A stretch of 58,692 nucleotides of DNA from Phycisphaerales bacterium. Its GTDB lineage: Bacteria > Planctomycetota > Phycisphaerae > UBA1845 > Fen-1342. The stretch spans positions 1-58,692 of the forward strand of contig PMMM01000099.1 of NCBI GenBank assembly GCA_003162245.1, given 5' to 3'. The notes beneath the pieces were generated by a model that ran no database searches, was not told where the DNA came from, and saw only the letters and a list, made by a program, of their open reading frames with translations. A program made the translations under genes and the position numbers. Below are positions 7,826 through 15,820 of the stretch, piece after piece (position 1 is the first letter of the stretch; each line of letters begins with the position of its first letter).

Positions 7826-8866
7826 ATGGCGCTGCGGCGCGAGTACAACGAGGCCGACGTCGAAACCACCCGAATGACGATCGGGGAGCACATCGAGGAG
7901 CTGCGCGGCTGCCTGCTGCGCAGCATGGCTGCGCTGGTCGTCGCGTGCCTGGCGTGCATCTGGCCGGCGAAGTACCTGCTGGAGCTGATCGCCCGGCCGG
8001 TGGTGCTGGTGCTGCGGGCCCACGGGCAGCCGGATAGTTTTCTCGCCACCAGCCCGGTCGAAAACCTGATGGTGTACATCAAGGTGGTGCTGATCTTCGG
8101 GGTGGTCATCGCGGCCCCGTACATCATTTACCAGCTCTGGATGTTCGTCGCGGCCGGGCTCTACCGGCGTGAGAAGGCGTGGGTGTACCGCCTGCTGCCG
8201 ATCAGCCTGGGGCTGTTCGCGACGGGCGTCGTGTTCATGTACACGCTCGCGCTGCTGATGAGCCTCAACTTCCTGGTGGGCTTCAGTGGCTGGCTGCCGT
8301 TGCCGCGGGCCGAACCTACCGCGCTGGAACGGATGCTGTTGCGGCTGCCGTCGGTCGCGGTGGCCACGTCGCAGCCGGCGGTCGGGACGGGCGGTGCCGC
8401 GGTGGTCCCGCTCGTGGACCGCGATCCGGCCGCGCCGCCGGTGGGCGCGGTGTGGGTCAATGTGCCGGACGCGAAGTTGAAGCTGCGCGGGGCGGACAGC
8501 CAGACGTATTCGGTGCAGATTCAGCGCGACGATCGGCGTGCGCTGGTGACGACGCACTTCCGAATCGGGGAGTACCTGTCGTTCGTGCTGGTGCTGACGA
8601 TCGCGTTCGGGGCCGCGTTTCAGACGCCGCTGGTCGTGGTGTTCCTGGCCCGCTCGGGGATCATCCCCGTGGAGACGTTCCGCAAGTATCGCAAGGTGGT
8701 CGTCCTGGTGATCCTGCTACTGGCGGGCATGCTGTCGCCGCCCGACCTGTTCAGCCACCTGCTGCTCTCCGGGCCGATGGTCGCGCTGTTCGAGCTCGGA
8801 CTGCTGCTGGCCCGGCGTGGAGACGAGCCCGCCGCCGCCGATGCACAGCGCCCCGGGGCCGGCTAG
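7826..8866 (+). CDS. tatC: Sec-independent protein translocase TatC with enlarged periplasmic loop
   Basis: TatC is the multispanning receptor of the twin-arginine export system. The N-terminal TIGEHIEELRGCLLRS, the segment SPVENLMVYIKV, APYIIYQLWMFVAAGLYRREK and the C-terminal AGMLSPPDLFSHLLL identify it. At 346 residues it is about 90 longer than E. coli TatC. The excess lies between the third membrane segment (ending near residue 155) and YLSFVLVLTIAFG (about 252), in a loop expected to be periplasmic. The ATG at 7826 precedes the conserved region; upstream codons overlap the terminator region. tatA/tatB are not adjacent. Confidence 0.93.
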   Translation: MALRREYNEADVETTRMTIGEHIEELRGCLLRSMAALVVACLACIWPAKYLLELIARPVVLVLRAHGQPDSFLATSPVENLMVYIKVVLIFGVVIAAPYIIYQLWMFVAAGLYRREKAWVYRLLPISLGLFATGVVFMYTLALLMSLNFLVGFSGWLPLPRAEPTALERMLLRLPSVAVATSQPAVGTGGAAVVPLVDRDPAAPPVGAVWVNVPDAKLKLRGADSQTYSVQIQRDDRRALVTTHFRIGEYLSFVLVLTIAFGAAFQTPLVVVFLARSGIIPVETFRKYRKVVVLVILLLAGMLSPPDLFSHLLLSGPMVALFELGLLLARRGDEPAAADAQRPGAG

Positions 8867-8947
8867 CCGCGGCTCTTGACGGTCTGAATTGAAGGGCGTA
8901 CGGTGATTTGGTTGCGGGTCGTCGGGGGGCGATTCGCGCGGCGGAGC

Positions 8948-9020
<73 letters not shown>

Positions 9021-9124
9021 CTTGATGGCGAAGGTCGAACGGCGAATCGCCGATGATGGCGGCGAAGCGCCGGTGGCCAGGAGGTTTGGCGGAGAGCTGA
9101 TCGCTGAGACCTGACAGCTTTGTT

Positions 9125-9197
<73 letters not shown>

Positions 9198-9467
9198 TTG
9201 TAACTCATAGATTTGAAAAGACTTACGGTCATTCGGTCTCGCTTGGATAACCGAACGATCTGCTGGTGCAGCCCGTATCCCGCCCAGAAACGCATGTCCA
9301 CGGGCGATAAGGCCCGAATCCGAAGACGGATTGGGCGAGAGCTTTTTGGCGTGCCCCGCTTGCCAGCCACTTTCAATCGTAATCCCGCGAACCCACTGGT
9401 GCCAACCTGCTGGGTTGGACCGTGGGGGGCCCGCTGGCTGCCGCGGCCCGCGTGGAGTGGCAGGGCA
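9198..9467 (+). other. Intergenic region between tRNA-Ala and perR
   Basis: No gene is supported here. A short inverted repeat TTCGGT/ACCGAA with an 11-base spacer follows the tRNA but lacks a T tract. The open frames crossing the region have no recognisable content and run through the tRNA on one strand. No direct repeat of the tRNA 3' end was noticed, so there is no sign of an attachment site. Confidence 0.4.
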
Positions 9468-9498
9468 TTGACATAGTCCGATATTAGACTTAGTATCA
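9468..9498 (+). promoter_or_regulatory. perR promoter with overlapping Fur-family operator
   Basis: TTGACA (9468-9473) and TAGTAT (9491-9496) lie 17 bases apart, an excellent sigma70 promoter. A 15-base 7-1-7 element TTAGACT-T-AGTATCA (9484-9498) covers the -10 box. It resembles the katA upstream element (TTAGACG-type half-sites), which suggests PerR represses its own gene. The site assignment is inference from symmetry and position. Confidence 0.65.
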
Positions 9499-9505
9499 CC
9501 TGGTG

Positions 9506-9904
9506 ATGTCGGACATCATCCAGGTTCTTCGCCGTCATGGAATCCAGGCGACGCCGCAGCGCATCGCGGTAGCCGAGTACGTCCTGGCCGTGAGGACGCA
9601 TCCGTCGGCTGACGAGGTTTGGGAGCAGGTCCGGCGGCGGTGCCCGACGCTGTCGCGAGCCACCGTGTATAACACGCTCAACCTGTTCGTTGACAAGGGG
9701 CTGCTCAAGACGCAGGTGCTCAAGGAGGGGACGGTCGTCTTCGATCCGCGGGTCGATGCCCATCATCACTTCATCGACGTGGACACGGGCAAGATCTACG
9801 ATGTGCCCTGGCAGGCACTCAAGGTCTCAGGCGCGAAGGCGCTGCGCGGCTTTGACGTGCGCGAATATCAGGTGATCCTACGCGGACGGAGGGTCGGTAA
9901 ATGA
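9506..9904 (+). CDS. perR: Fur-family peroxide-type regulator (PerR-like)
   Basis: The 132-residue protein has the Fur winged helix: LRRHGIQATPQRIAVAEYVL, then HPSADEVWEQVRRRCPTLSRATVYNTLNLFVDKGLLK, and the metal-binding dimerisation domain with DAHHHFIDVDTG. The C-terminal CxxC pairs that hold structural zinc in many homologues are absent. Adjacent katA and the matching operators point to a peroxide-sensing role as a metal-dependent repressor; the choice of PerR over Fur is inferred. An in-frame GTG one codon earlier is also possible. Confidence 0.85.
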   Translation: MSDIIQVLRRHGIQATPQRIAVAEYVLAVRTHPSADEVWEQVRRRCPTLSRATVYNTLNLFVDKGLLKTQVLKEGTVVFDPRVDAHHHFIDVDTGKIYDVPWQALKVSGAKALRGFDVREYQVILRGRRVGK

Positions 9905-9928
9905 GTTGGTCTGTCCGTGTGTTTTTTT

Positions 9929-9957
9929 TTGAGTCCGAAATAGACGTCGTCTAAATA
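9929..9957 (+). promoter_or_regulatory. katA promoter with PerR-type operator
   Basis: TTGAGT (9929-9934) and TAAATA (9952-9957) are 17 bases apart. Between and over them sits the near-perfect palindrome ATAGACG-T-CGTCTAA (9940-9954), the best 7-1-7 Fur/PerR-like box in the region. A run of ten Ts (9921-9930) precedes it. Binding would block RNA polymerase, consistent with peroxide derepression of catalase. Confidence 0.65.
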
Positions 9958-10001
9958 TCGACATGCTCTAGCAGTGGCGCTTATTCAGAAAGGAGCTCGC
10001 G

Positions 10002-11441
10002 ATGGAGAAGAAACGTCAACTCACCACGTCGGCCGGCATTCCCGTCGGCGACAACCAGAACGCCCTGACCGCCGGCCCGCGCGGGCCGCTGCTCGTGCAG
10101 GACTGGCAGTTGTTTGAAAAGCACGCCCACTTCAATCGTGAACGCATTCCGGAGCGGGTCGTCCACGCCAAGGGCTCCGGCGCCTACGGCACGTTCACGG
10201 TCACCGGCGACATCACGAAGTACACGAAGGCGGCTATCTTCTCCAAGGTCGGGAAGAAGACGGAGTGTTTTGCCCGCTTCTCGACCGTCGCCGGCGAGCG
10301 CGGCGCCGCCGACGCCGAGCGCGACGTCCGCGGCTTCGCCCTGAAGTTCTACACGGACGAGGGCAACTGGGACCTGGTCGGCAACAACACGCCGGTGTTC
10401 TTTGTCCGCGACCCCTACAAGTTCTCCGATTTTATCCATACGCAGAAGCGTGACCCGGCTACCAACCTGCGCAGCAATACGATGCAGTGGGACTTCTGGT
10501 CGCTCTCGCCCGAAAGCCTGCACCAGGTCACCATCCTGTTCTCGGATCGGGGTTTGCCCAAGAGCTTCCGCCACATGCACGGCTTCGGCAGCCACACGTA
10601 CAGCTTCATCAGCGCGAAGAATGAGCGTTACTGGGTGAAGTTCCACTTCAAGACCAGGCAGGGCATAGCGAACCTGACCGACGCCGAGTCGGCGCAGCTC
10701 ATCGGCCGGGACCGCGAAAGCCATCAGCGCGACCTGTACGAATCCATCGTCAAGGGCGATTTCCCCCAGTGGCGGGTGATGGTGCAGGTCATGTCGGAGC
10801 GCGACGCCGAGAAAACGTCCTACAACCCGTTCGACCTCACGAAGGTCTGGCCGCACGGCGACTACCCGCTGATCGAGGTCGGCGTGATGGAGCTGAACCG
10901 CAACCCCGAGAACTACTTCGCCGAGGTCGAGCAGTCGGCGTTTTCGCCGGCGAACGTCGTCCCCGGTATCAGCCATAGCCCTGACAAGATGCTGCAGTTC
11001 CGCATCTTCTCCTACGCCGATGCGCACCGGTATCGCCTGGGCGTGAACTACGAGAGCCTGCCGGTGAACAAGCCGCGCTGCGCGGTCGCTACGTACCACC
11101 GCGACGGCTCGATGCGATTCGACGACAACGGCGGGGGGAGCGTCAACTACGAGCCCAACAGCCGGGGCGGCCTTACCGAGGATTCGCGTTTCAAGGAGCC
11201 GCCGCTGCACATCAGCGGCGACGCCGATCGGTACGACCACCGGCAGGGCAACGACGATTACACGCAGGCGGGCAATTTGTATCGCCTCCTGCCAGCGACC
11301 GAGCGCGAGCACCTGCACCACGCCATCGCGAAGGCGATGCAGGGTGTGCCCAAGGAGATCATTGACCGACAACTCGACCACTTCGCCAAGGCGGATTCGG
11401 CGTACGCAGATGGCGTTCGCAAGGCTTTGCGCTCATCGTAG
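10002..11441 (+). CDS. katA: Catalase (monofunctional haem)
   Basis: The 479-residue enzyme dismutates hydrogen peroxide to water and oxygen. The catalytic histidine is in [12 protein letters not shown] (H55), the distal asparagine in VGNNTPVFF (N128), and the proximal haem tyrosine in [14 protein letters not shown]. The length fits the small-subunit catalases. AAAGGAG lies just upstream of the ATG. It follows perR and its own operator-bearing promoter, so it is probably peroxide-inducible. Confidence 0.96.
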   Translation: MEKKRQLTTSAGIPVGDNQNALTAGPRGPLLVQDWQLFEKHAHFNRERIPERVVHAKGSGAYGTFTVTGDITKYTKAAIFSKVGKKTECFARFSTVAGERGAADAERDVRGFALKFYTDEGNWDLVGNNTPVFFVRDPYKFSDFIHTQKRDPATNLRSNTMQWDFWSLSPESLHQVTILFSDRGLPKSFRHMHGFGSHTYSFISAKNERYWVKFHFKTRQGIANLTDAESAQLIGRDRESHQRDLYESIVKGDFPQWRVMVQVMSERDAEKTSYNPFDLTKVWPHGDYPLIEVGVMELNRNPENYFAEVEQSAFSPANVVPGISHSPDKMLQFRIFSYADAHRYRLGVNYESLPVNKPRCAVATYHRDGSMRFDDNGGGSVNYEPNSRGGLTEDSRFKEPPLHISGDADRYDHRQGNDDYTQAGNLYRLLPATEREHLHHAIAKAMQGVPKEIIDRQLDHFAKADSAYADGVRKALRSS

Positions 11442-11575
11442 ACGAGCGCGAGTGCCCCGCGCGCTGGACCGCCGGGGGTCGAAGGCGGTTTCGGCCAGTG
11501 ATCCTGATGGGGGCTGCGCAGGCCCCGCCGAACTCGTCTGCGGTTGACGGTGTTGGCGATTTTGCACGTGGCGAT

Positions 11576-11620
11576 TTGACAAACTGCCCGTTCTGAGTCA
11601 CAATGTAAGCGTATACTTAC
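11576..11620 (+). promoter_or_regulatory. tetR promoter and palindromic operator
   Basis: TTGACA (11576-11581) is followed after 17 bases by CACAAT (11599-11604). The inverted repeat GTAAGCGTATACTTAC (11605-11620, arms GTAAG and CTTAC) covers the expected transcription start. A partly similar 16-mer lies upstream of the next gene. This suggests autoregulation by the TetR-type protein. Confidence 0.55.
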
Positions 11621-11643
11621 CGATGAACGGTGAGCGGGAGCGC

Positions 11644-12240
11644 ATGATGCCTCGCCGGAACCAGACCAACGAGAAGCGCCGGGAGCTGTTGCCGATTGTG
11701 GCGCGCGCGTTTGCCGAGCGCGGCTATCGACGGACGACGACGGCCGAGTTGGCGGAACGGTGCGGCGTGCAGGAGAACATCCTGTATCGCCTCTGGCCGG
11801 ACAAGAAAGCGATGTTCATCGCGGCCATCGGGTACGTGTACGACCTGTCCGTCGCGATCTGGAGCCGGCTGCTGAAGGAGGCGGACGGCAAGCAGACCGC
11901 GGCGGAACGGCTGCTGGCGTACGAAGCCGAGCACCTGGGCGAGTTCGGGCATTCGCGGATTGTGTTCGCCGGCCTCAGCGAGACGGACGATCCGGACATT
12001 CAGGCGGCGCTGGCCGACATGTACCAGCGTTACCAGCGGTTTGTGCGCGAGCAGATCGCCGCACACCAGGCCCGCCGGCACAAGACGGCGCCGCCGGACG
12101 CGGCGCTGGCGGCGTGGGCGGTGGTTGGCCTGGGCACGGTGGCGAGCATCAGCCGGGAATTGGGACTACTGAGCGATCGGCAGCGTCGTCGGCTGATGGC
12201 GGAGATTGGGCGGTTGTTGTTGGAAGGGCCGGCTGCGTAG
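11644..12240 (+). CDS. TetR/AcrR-family transcriptional regulator
   Basis: The 198-residue protein has an N-terminal TetR helix-turn-helix, with RRTTTAELAERCGVQENILYRLWPD as the recognition unit, and a helical ligand-binding domain. The start at 11644 follows GAGCGGGAG and lies downstream of the operator; an upstream in-frame ATG at 11623 would add seven residues. The inducer is unknown. The exported protein gene downstream, with a partly similar motif at its promoter, is a candidate target. Confidence 0.85.
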   Translation: MMPRRNQTNEKRRELLPIVARAFAERGYRRTTTAELAERCGVQENILYRLWPDKKAMFIAAIGYVYDLSVAIWSRLLKEADGKQTAAERLLAYEAEHLGEFGHSRIVFAGLSETDDPDIQAALADMYQRYQRFVREQIAAHQARRHKTAPPDAALAAWAVVGLGTVASISRELGLLSDRQRRRLMAEIGRLLLEGPAA

Positions 12241-12263
12241 GGGCGGTCCCGCGCGGCCGTTTC

Positions 12264-12293
12264 TTGTGGTCGTTTTGTAAGTAACTGCATACT
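12264..12293 (+). promoter_or_regulatory. Promoter and possible TetR-site before the exported protein gene
   Basis: TTGTGG (12264-12269) and CATACT (12288-12293) are 18 bases apart. The 16-mer GTAAGTAACTGCATAC (12277-12292) shares the GTAAG left arm and TAC right end with the tetR operator, and overlaps the -10 box. The match is partial, so shared control is only a hypothesis. Confidence 0.35.
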
Positions 12294-12316
12294 GTTCAGC
12301 AGAAAGGAAGCGAACC

Positions 12317-13444
12317 ATGATGAGCTGTGGAAACGCGTGGTCCTGTGTACGGACCCTGGCGGTGGTGTGGGCGTTCGTGGGTTCCGCGGGTGCGCAACCG
12401 GCCGAGAAGCCGGCGGGGCGCACGGAGCCGGGGAAGCCTGGGGAGCGGTTCAAGGCCGCCGGCAAGGACGCCGCGCTGACCATTGTGTCGGTGCAGCTCG
12501 CCGGCAGTCCTTCGCCGCAGGTCGGGGAAGCGGTCGGGCTGATGCTGGAACGGGCGGGGATGAAGAACCTGGAGCTGGGCGGAGGAGAGTTCCGACCGCC
12601 GGAGAAGGCGGACTTGGCGCAGACGGCGAAGGCGCTGGGCGAGTACGTGCGCGCCAATTTGCTCAAGACGGAGTACGCGCTGTTCGCGGATTTCCTGGGG
12701 TCGCCCCGGAAAGGTGTCGACGAAGTGCGCGGGGTGATCGTGAACAAGCAGGGCGACGTGGTCTGGCAGGACCGCCAAACGCCCGACGATGCCGACTTCA
12801 AGCGGGTCAAGCCGACGGAGCCGCTGCTGTGCTGCGTGCTCCTGGTGGAGCGGCTGCGGCCGGTGCTTGGATTGGACGATCCCACGCGTGAGGACGCTCC
12901 GGAAGGCAAGCTGGCCAAGCGCTGGCAGGAGAAGACGGGGGTGCCGAGCGAGGCCGAGCAGGCTGCGCTGCAGGAGCGCCAGCAGGTCTTCAAGAAGGCC
13001 GCCAAGGCGGCCACACTGCTGGTTTATCCCGCGCGAGCCGGCGACGAGGTCAGCAAGGACAGCGCCACCAGTCTCGCCAAGCTCATCAACGAGGCCAAGC
13101 TGACGAAGGCCGCTGCAGCCGACCAGGGTCCGCAACTCGCCGTCAAGGGCGACATGAACGAGCAGAAGATGCTGTGGGACATGGCCCGCGGCGTGCGCGA
13201 GTATGTGCAGGAGCACCGGCCGGAGGCGGAGTACGTGCTCTACGCCCATTATCTCATGGGCAAGGACGCCTCCGGCAAGGACGCGGTGGGTGGGGTCCAC
13301 TTCGCCGTGTGCGACCGCCAGGGCCAGTTGGTGATCGTCGATTTCCAGAACGACCATCACGACGACTTCCAGGCGGTCAATCCGAAGTCGCGCGCGGATT
13401 GCGACCGGCTGGTGGCGAAACGGCTGGAGGGGTATTGCCGGTAA
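12317..13444 (+). CDS. Exported protein with internally duplicated domain
   Basis: A signal peptide (cleavage probably after GSAGA near residue 26) precedes two similar halves. Residues about 50-190 and 235-370 both show an EYxLxADFL/AEYVLYAHYL strand, then a VxGVxxxxxDxQG segment (VRGVIVNKQGDVVW and GGVHFAVCDRQGQLVIVD) and a closing xF(K/Q)xVxP motif. No known family was recognised. AAAGGAAG lies nine bases before the ATG. The protein probably acts in the periplasm or outside the cell. Its promoter carries a motif similar to the tetR operator. Confidence 0.7.
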   Translation: MMSCGNAWSCVRTLAVVWAFVGSAGAQPAEKPAGRTEPGKPGERFKAAGKDAALTIVSVQLAGSPSPQVGEAVGLMLERAGMKNLELGGGEFRPPEKADLAQTAKALGEYVRANLLKTEYALFADFLGSPRKGVDEVRGVIVNKQGDVVWQDRQTPDDADFKRVKPTEPLLCCVLLVERLRPVLGLDDPTREDAPEGKLAKRWQEKTGVPSEAEQAALQERQQVFKKAAKAATLLVYPARAGDEVSKDSATSLAKLINEAKLTKAAAADQGPQLAVKGDMNEQKMLWDMARGVREYVQEHRPEAEYVLYAHYLMGKDASGKDAVGGVHFAVCDRQGQLVIVDFQNDHHDDFQAVNPKSRADCDRLVAKRLEGYCR

Positions 13445-13648
13445 GTTGGGTTTTCCGTTCCTTCGTCACCGGTTCCTGCGGACGCTGGACGTTCTCCTGC
13501 GCTGCGCTCCGACGTGGGGTAGGCGCCCAGCCGCTGGTCACCCGCGGCGACGGCCGGTGGGGTGTTCGCTTTCGTGGGCCGACCGGTTGCCGGACGCGAC
13601 AACTCGCCGGAGAATGTCGCACGGGTTTTCAGCATGGGGAGCGCAGGC

Positions 13649-14344
13649 ATGTTCGAGCGATTCACCGATCGGGCCCGGAAAGTAATGGCGCTGGCCAACC
13701 AGGAGGCGCAGCGGATCCACCACGAGTACATCGGCACCGAGCACATCCTGCTGGGACTGGTCAAGGAAGGCTCCGGCGTCGGTGCCGGAGTCCTCAGAAA
13801 CCTAGGCGTCGACCTCAAGAAGGTCTGTCTGGAGGTGGACAAACTCGTCAAGAGCGGCCCCCAGAAGGACACGATGGGCAAGCTCCCGCAGACGCCGCGG
13901 GCCAAACGCGTCATCGAGTTCGCCATCGAGGAATCCCGCAATCTCAACCACAACTACGTGGGCACAGAGCATTTGCTCCTGGGGCTGTTGCGCGAAGAGG
14001 ATGGCGTGGCCGCCCAGGTTCTCATGAACCTCGGGCTGAAGCTCTGCGCGGCTCGCGATGAGGTCATGCACGTGCTCGGCGCTGCGGCCGGCGACGGGCC
14101 GAAAGGCGTGCCCGGTGCCCAGAGCCCAGCAGAAGCGCCCCCGGTTGATACGATGCTCCGCGACGACGTTGCCGGATTGCTCGCCACCGCGCTGCTGCGC
14201 GAGTTCGAGCGGCGCAAAGACGAGGCGGTCATGAAGGCCGAGTACGAGATCAGCGCGGGGTATCGCGATCTGGGAGGGCTGGTGCGCGAAGTACGAGAGA
14301 GACTCGTTTCGATTCTCGGCCGCAAGTCACCGCCCAGCGCCTGA
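13649..14344 (+). CDS. Stand-alone Clp N-terminal (repeat) domain protein
   Basis: Residues 1-145 hold the double Clp_N repeat of ClpC/ClpA: MFERFTDRARKVMALANQEA, HEYIGTEHILLGLVKEGSGVGA, then NHNYVGTEHLLLGLLREEDGVAA. The ATPase modules that should follow are missing; instead there is a Pro/Gly-rich linker and a charged helical C-terminus of about 60 residues. It could act as an adaptor or substrate-binding decoy for a Clp machine. The ATG at 13649 gives the canonical MFERFT start; one at 13634 would add five residues. Confidence 0.85.
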   Translation: MFERFTDRARKVMALANQEAQRIHHEYIGTEHILLGLVKEGSGVGAGVLRNLGVDLKKVCLEVDKLVKSGPQKDTMGKLPQTPRAKRVIEFAIEESRNLNHNYVGTEHLLLGLLREEDGVAAQVLMNLGLKLCAARDEVMHVLGAAAGDGPKGVPGAQSPAEAPPVDTMLRDDVAGLLATALLREFERRKDEAVMKAEYEISAGYRDLGGLVREVRERLVSILGRKSPPSA

Positions 14345-14429
14345 CGCCGTGTGTCATTCCGCTGGTCGTGTGACCCGCCCCCTGCTATCATTCGCGCGGT
14401 CCGCGTGACCATGTACGCAGCGAGGGAGC

Positions 14430-15158
14430 ATGAGCAAGCCGTCAGCCCGGTATCGACGCATCATCCTCAAGATCAGCGGCGAGAGTCTGTGTCCGCCGGG
14501 CGGATTCGGGTTGCAGCGGGCGGCGCTGGACCGCATCGCGGCCGAGATCGGGGAGGTCGTCGCGCTCGGGGTCCAGGTGGCGGTGGTGGTCGGCGGCGGG
14601 AACTTCCTGCGCGGGGCAAACGTGGCCGACGACCTCGGCGTGGCGCGGGCCACCGCGGATTACATGGGCATGTTGGCGACCGTACTCAACGCGCTCGCCC
14701 TCCAGGAAGCGCTGGAACGCAACGGCCATCCGGTGCGGGTCCAGAACGCCCTGACTATCGAGCGCGTCGGCGAGCCGTTCGACCGGCGGCGCTGCCTGCG
14801 CCACCTGGAGAAGGGCCGCGTGGTGATCCTGGGCGGCGGCACCGGCAACCCCCACGTTACGACCGACTCGTGCGCCTCCATCCGCGGCATCGAGCTGGGC
14901 GTCGACGTGCTGCTGAAGGGCACGAAAGTGGACGGCGTGTACGACGACGATCCGGCCCGCAATCCCGACGCGAAGCTGTTCGAGACCGTTACCCACGAGC
15001 AGATCGTCAACGGGCGGCTGCGCGTCATGGACCTCGGCGCGATCGAAATGTGCGAGCAGTACCGGTTGCCCGTCATCGTCTTCAACCTCTTCAAGCCCGG
15101 CACCCTGCGGCGCATCATCCTCGGCGAGCCGCTGGGCACGCGCGTGAGCCCGGCCTGA
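14430..15158 (+). CDS. pyrH: UMP kinase
   Basis: The 242-residue enzyme phosphorylates UMP to UDP in pyrimidine nucleotide synthesis. Amino-acid-kinase motifs are present: RIILKISGESL at the phosphate loop, VVVGGGNFLRG, and GTGNPHVTTDSCA, where the usual FFTTDTAA is varied. Its stop overlaps the next start (TGATG), so the phosphatase downstream is probably coupled. tsf and frr, common neighbours of pyrH, are not present. Confidence 0.95.
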   Translation: MSKPSARYRRIILKISGESLCPPGGFGLQRAALDRIAAEIGEVVALGVQVAVVVGGGNFLRGANVADDLGVARATADYMGMLATVLNALALQEALERNGHPVRVQNALTIERVGEPFDRRRCLRHLEKGRVVILGGGTGNPHVTTDSCASIRGIELGVDVLLKGTKVDGVYDDDPARNPDAKLFETVTHEQIVNGRLRVMDLGAIEMCEQYRLPVIVFNLFKPGTLRRIILGEPLGTRVSPA

Positions 15159-15718
15159 TGGACGGCGGGACGGCGCGCATCCGGCACGGCATCTTCGACC
15201 TGCATCAATGGCGTCTGTGGCTGGCGGGGCTCATCGGCAGCCGCTACGACGGCCTGTGCCATTTCCACGTCGTGGAGCCGGGCGTGCTGATGCGGTGCGG
15301 CCAGCCGCGGGTGCGCGATTTGGAGCAGATTCGAGCCGAGCACGGGCTGCGCACCGTGGTCTGTGCGCGGGGCGGGACGCGTCATCCGCTGCGCGGGCGC
15401 TGGTTTCGCAAGGAGCGGGCGTACTGCGAGCAGGCCGGGATCCATCTGGAGCACATGCCGTTTTCCGATCAGTCGACGCCGCCTGCGGACGTGTTCGACC
15501 GCTTCCTCGCGCTGGTGCAGACGCCCGAGCGGCGGCCGGTGTTTGTGCACTGCGAGCAGGGGTTCCACCGGACGGGGATTCTGGTGGCGGCGTACCGGAT
15601 CCGGGTGTGCGGGTGGCCGGTCGCGCGGGCGATGGACGAGTTGCGGGCGTACGGATACGAGACGGAGCGGCCGAAGCGCCGGCCGCTGCTGGATGCGCTG
15701 CGGACATGGGCCCAATAG
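15158..15718 (+). CDS. Dual-specificity-type protein phosphatase
   Basis: The 186-residue protein contains the cysteine phosphatase signature HCEQGFHRTG (HCx5RT), preceded by a hydrophobic strand PVFVHC, and a likely general-acid region near MPFSDQSTPP. The family resembles bacterial dual-specificity phosphatases acting on phosphotyrosine, inositol phosphates or phospholipids; the substrate is not predictable. Its ATG overlaps the pyrH stop codon by one base. Confidence 0.8.
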   Translation: MDGGTARIRHGIFDLHQWRLWLAGLIGSRYDGLCHFHVVEPGVLMRCGQPRVRDLEQIRAEHGLRTVVCARGGTRHPLRGRWFRKERAYCEQAGIHLEHMPFSDQSTPPADVFDRFLALVQTPERRPVFVHCEQGFHRTGILVAAYRIRVCGWPVARAMDELRAYGYETERPKRRPLLDALRTWAQ

Positions 15719-15820
15719 GGCGCGCCGCCTCCTTCGGAGAGCACGCAAGAGAGCGGGCCGTGAAGGGCGCGGGGTACGCGTGCAAAGCAGAGCCTTGCAC
15801 TACGTTGCGCTACGCGGTTC

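Noticed and set aside
9198..9476. Integration site or small gene after tRNA-Ala
   Set aside because: No integrase and no repeat of the tRNA end were found, and the frame there has no domain or ribosome-binding site.
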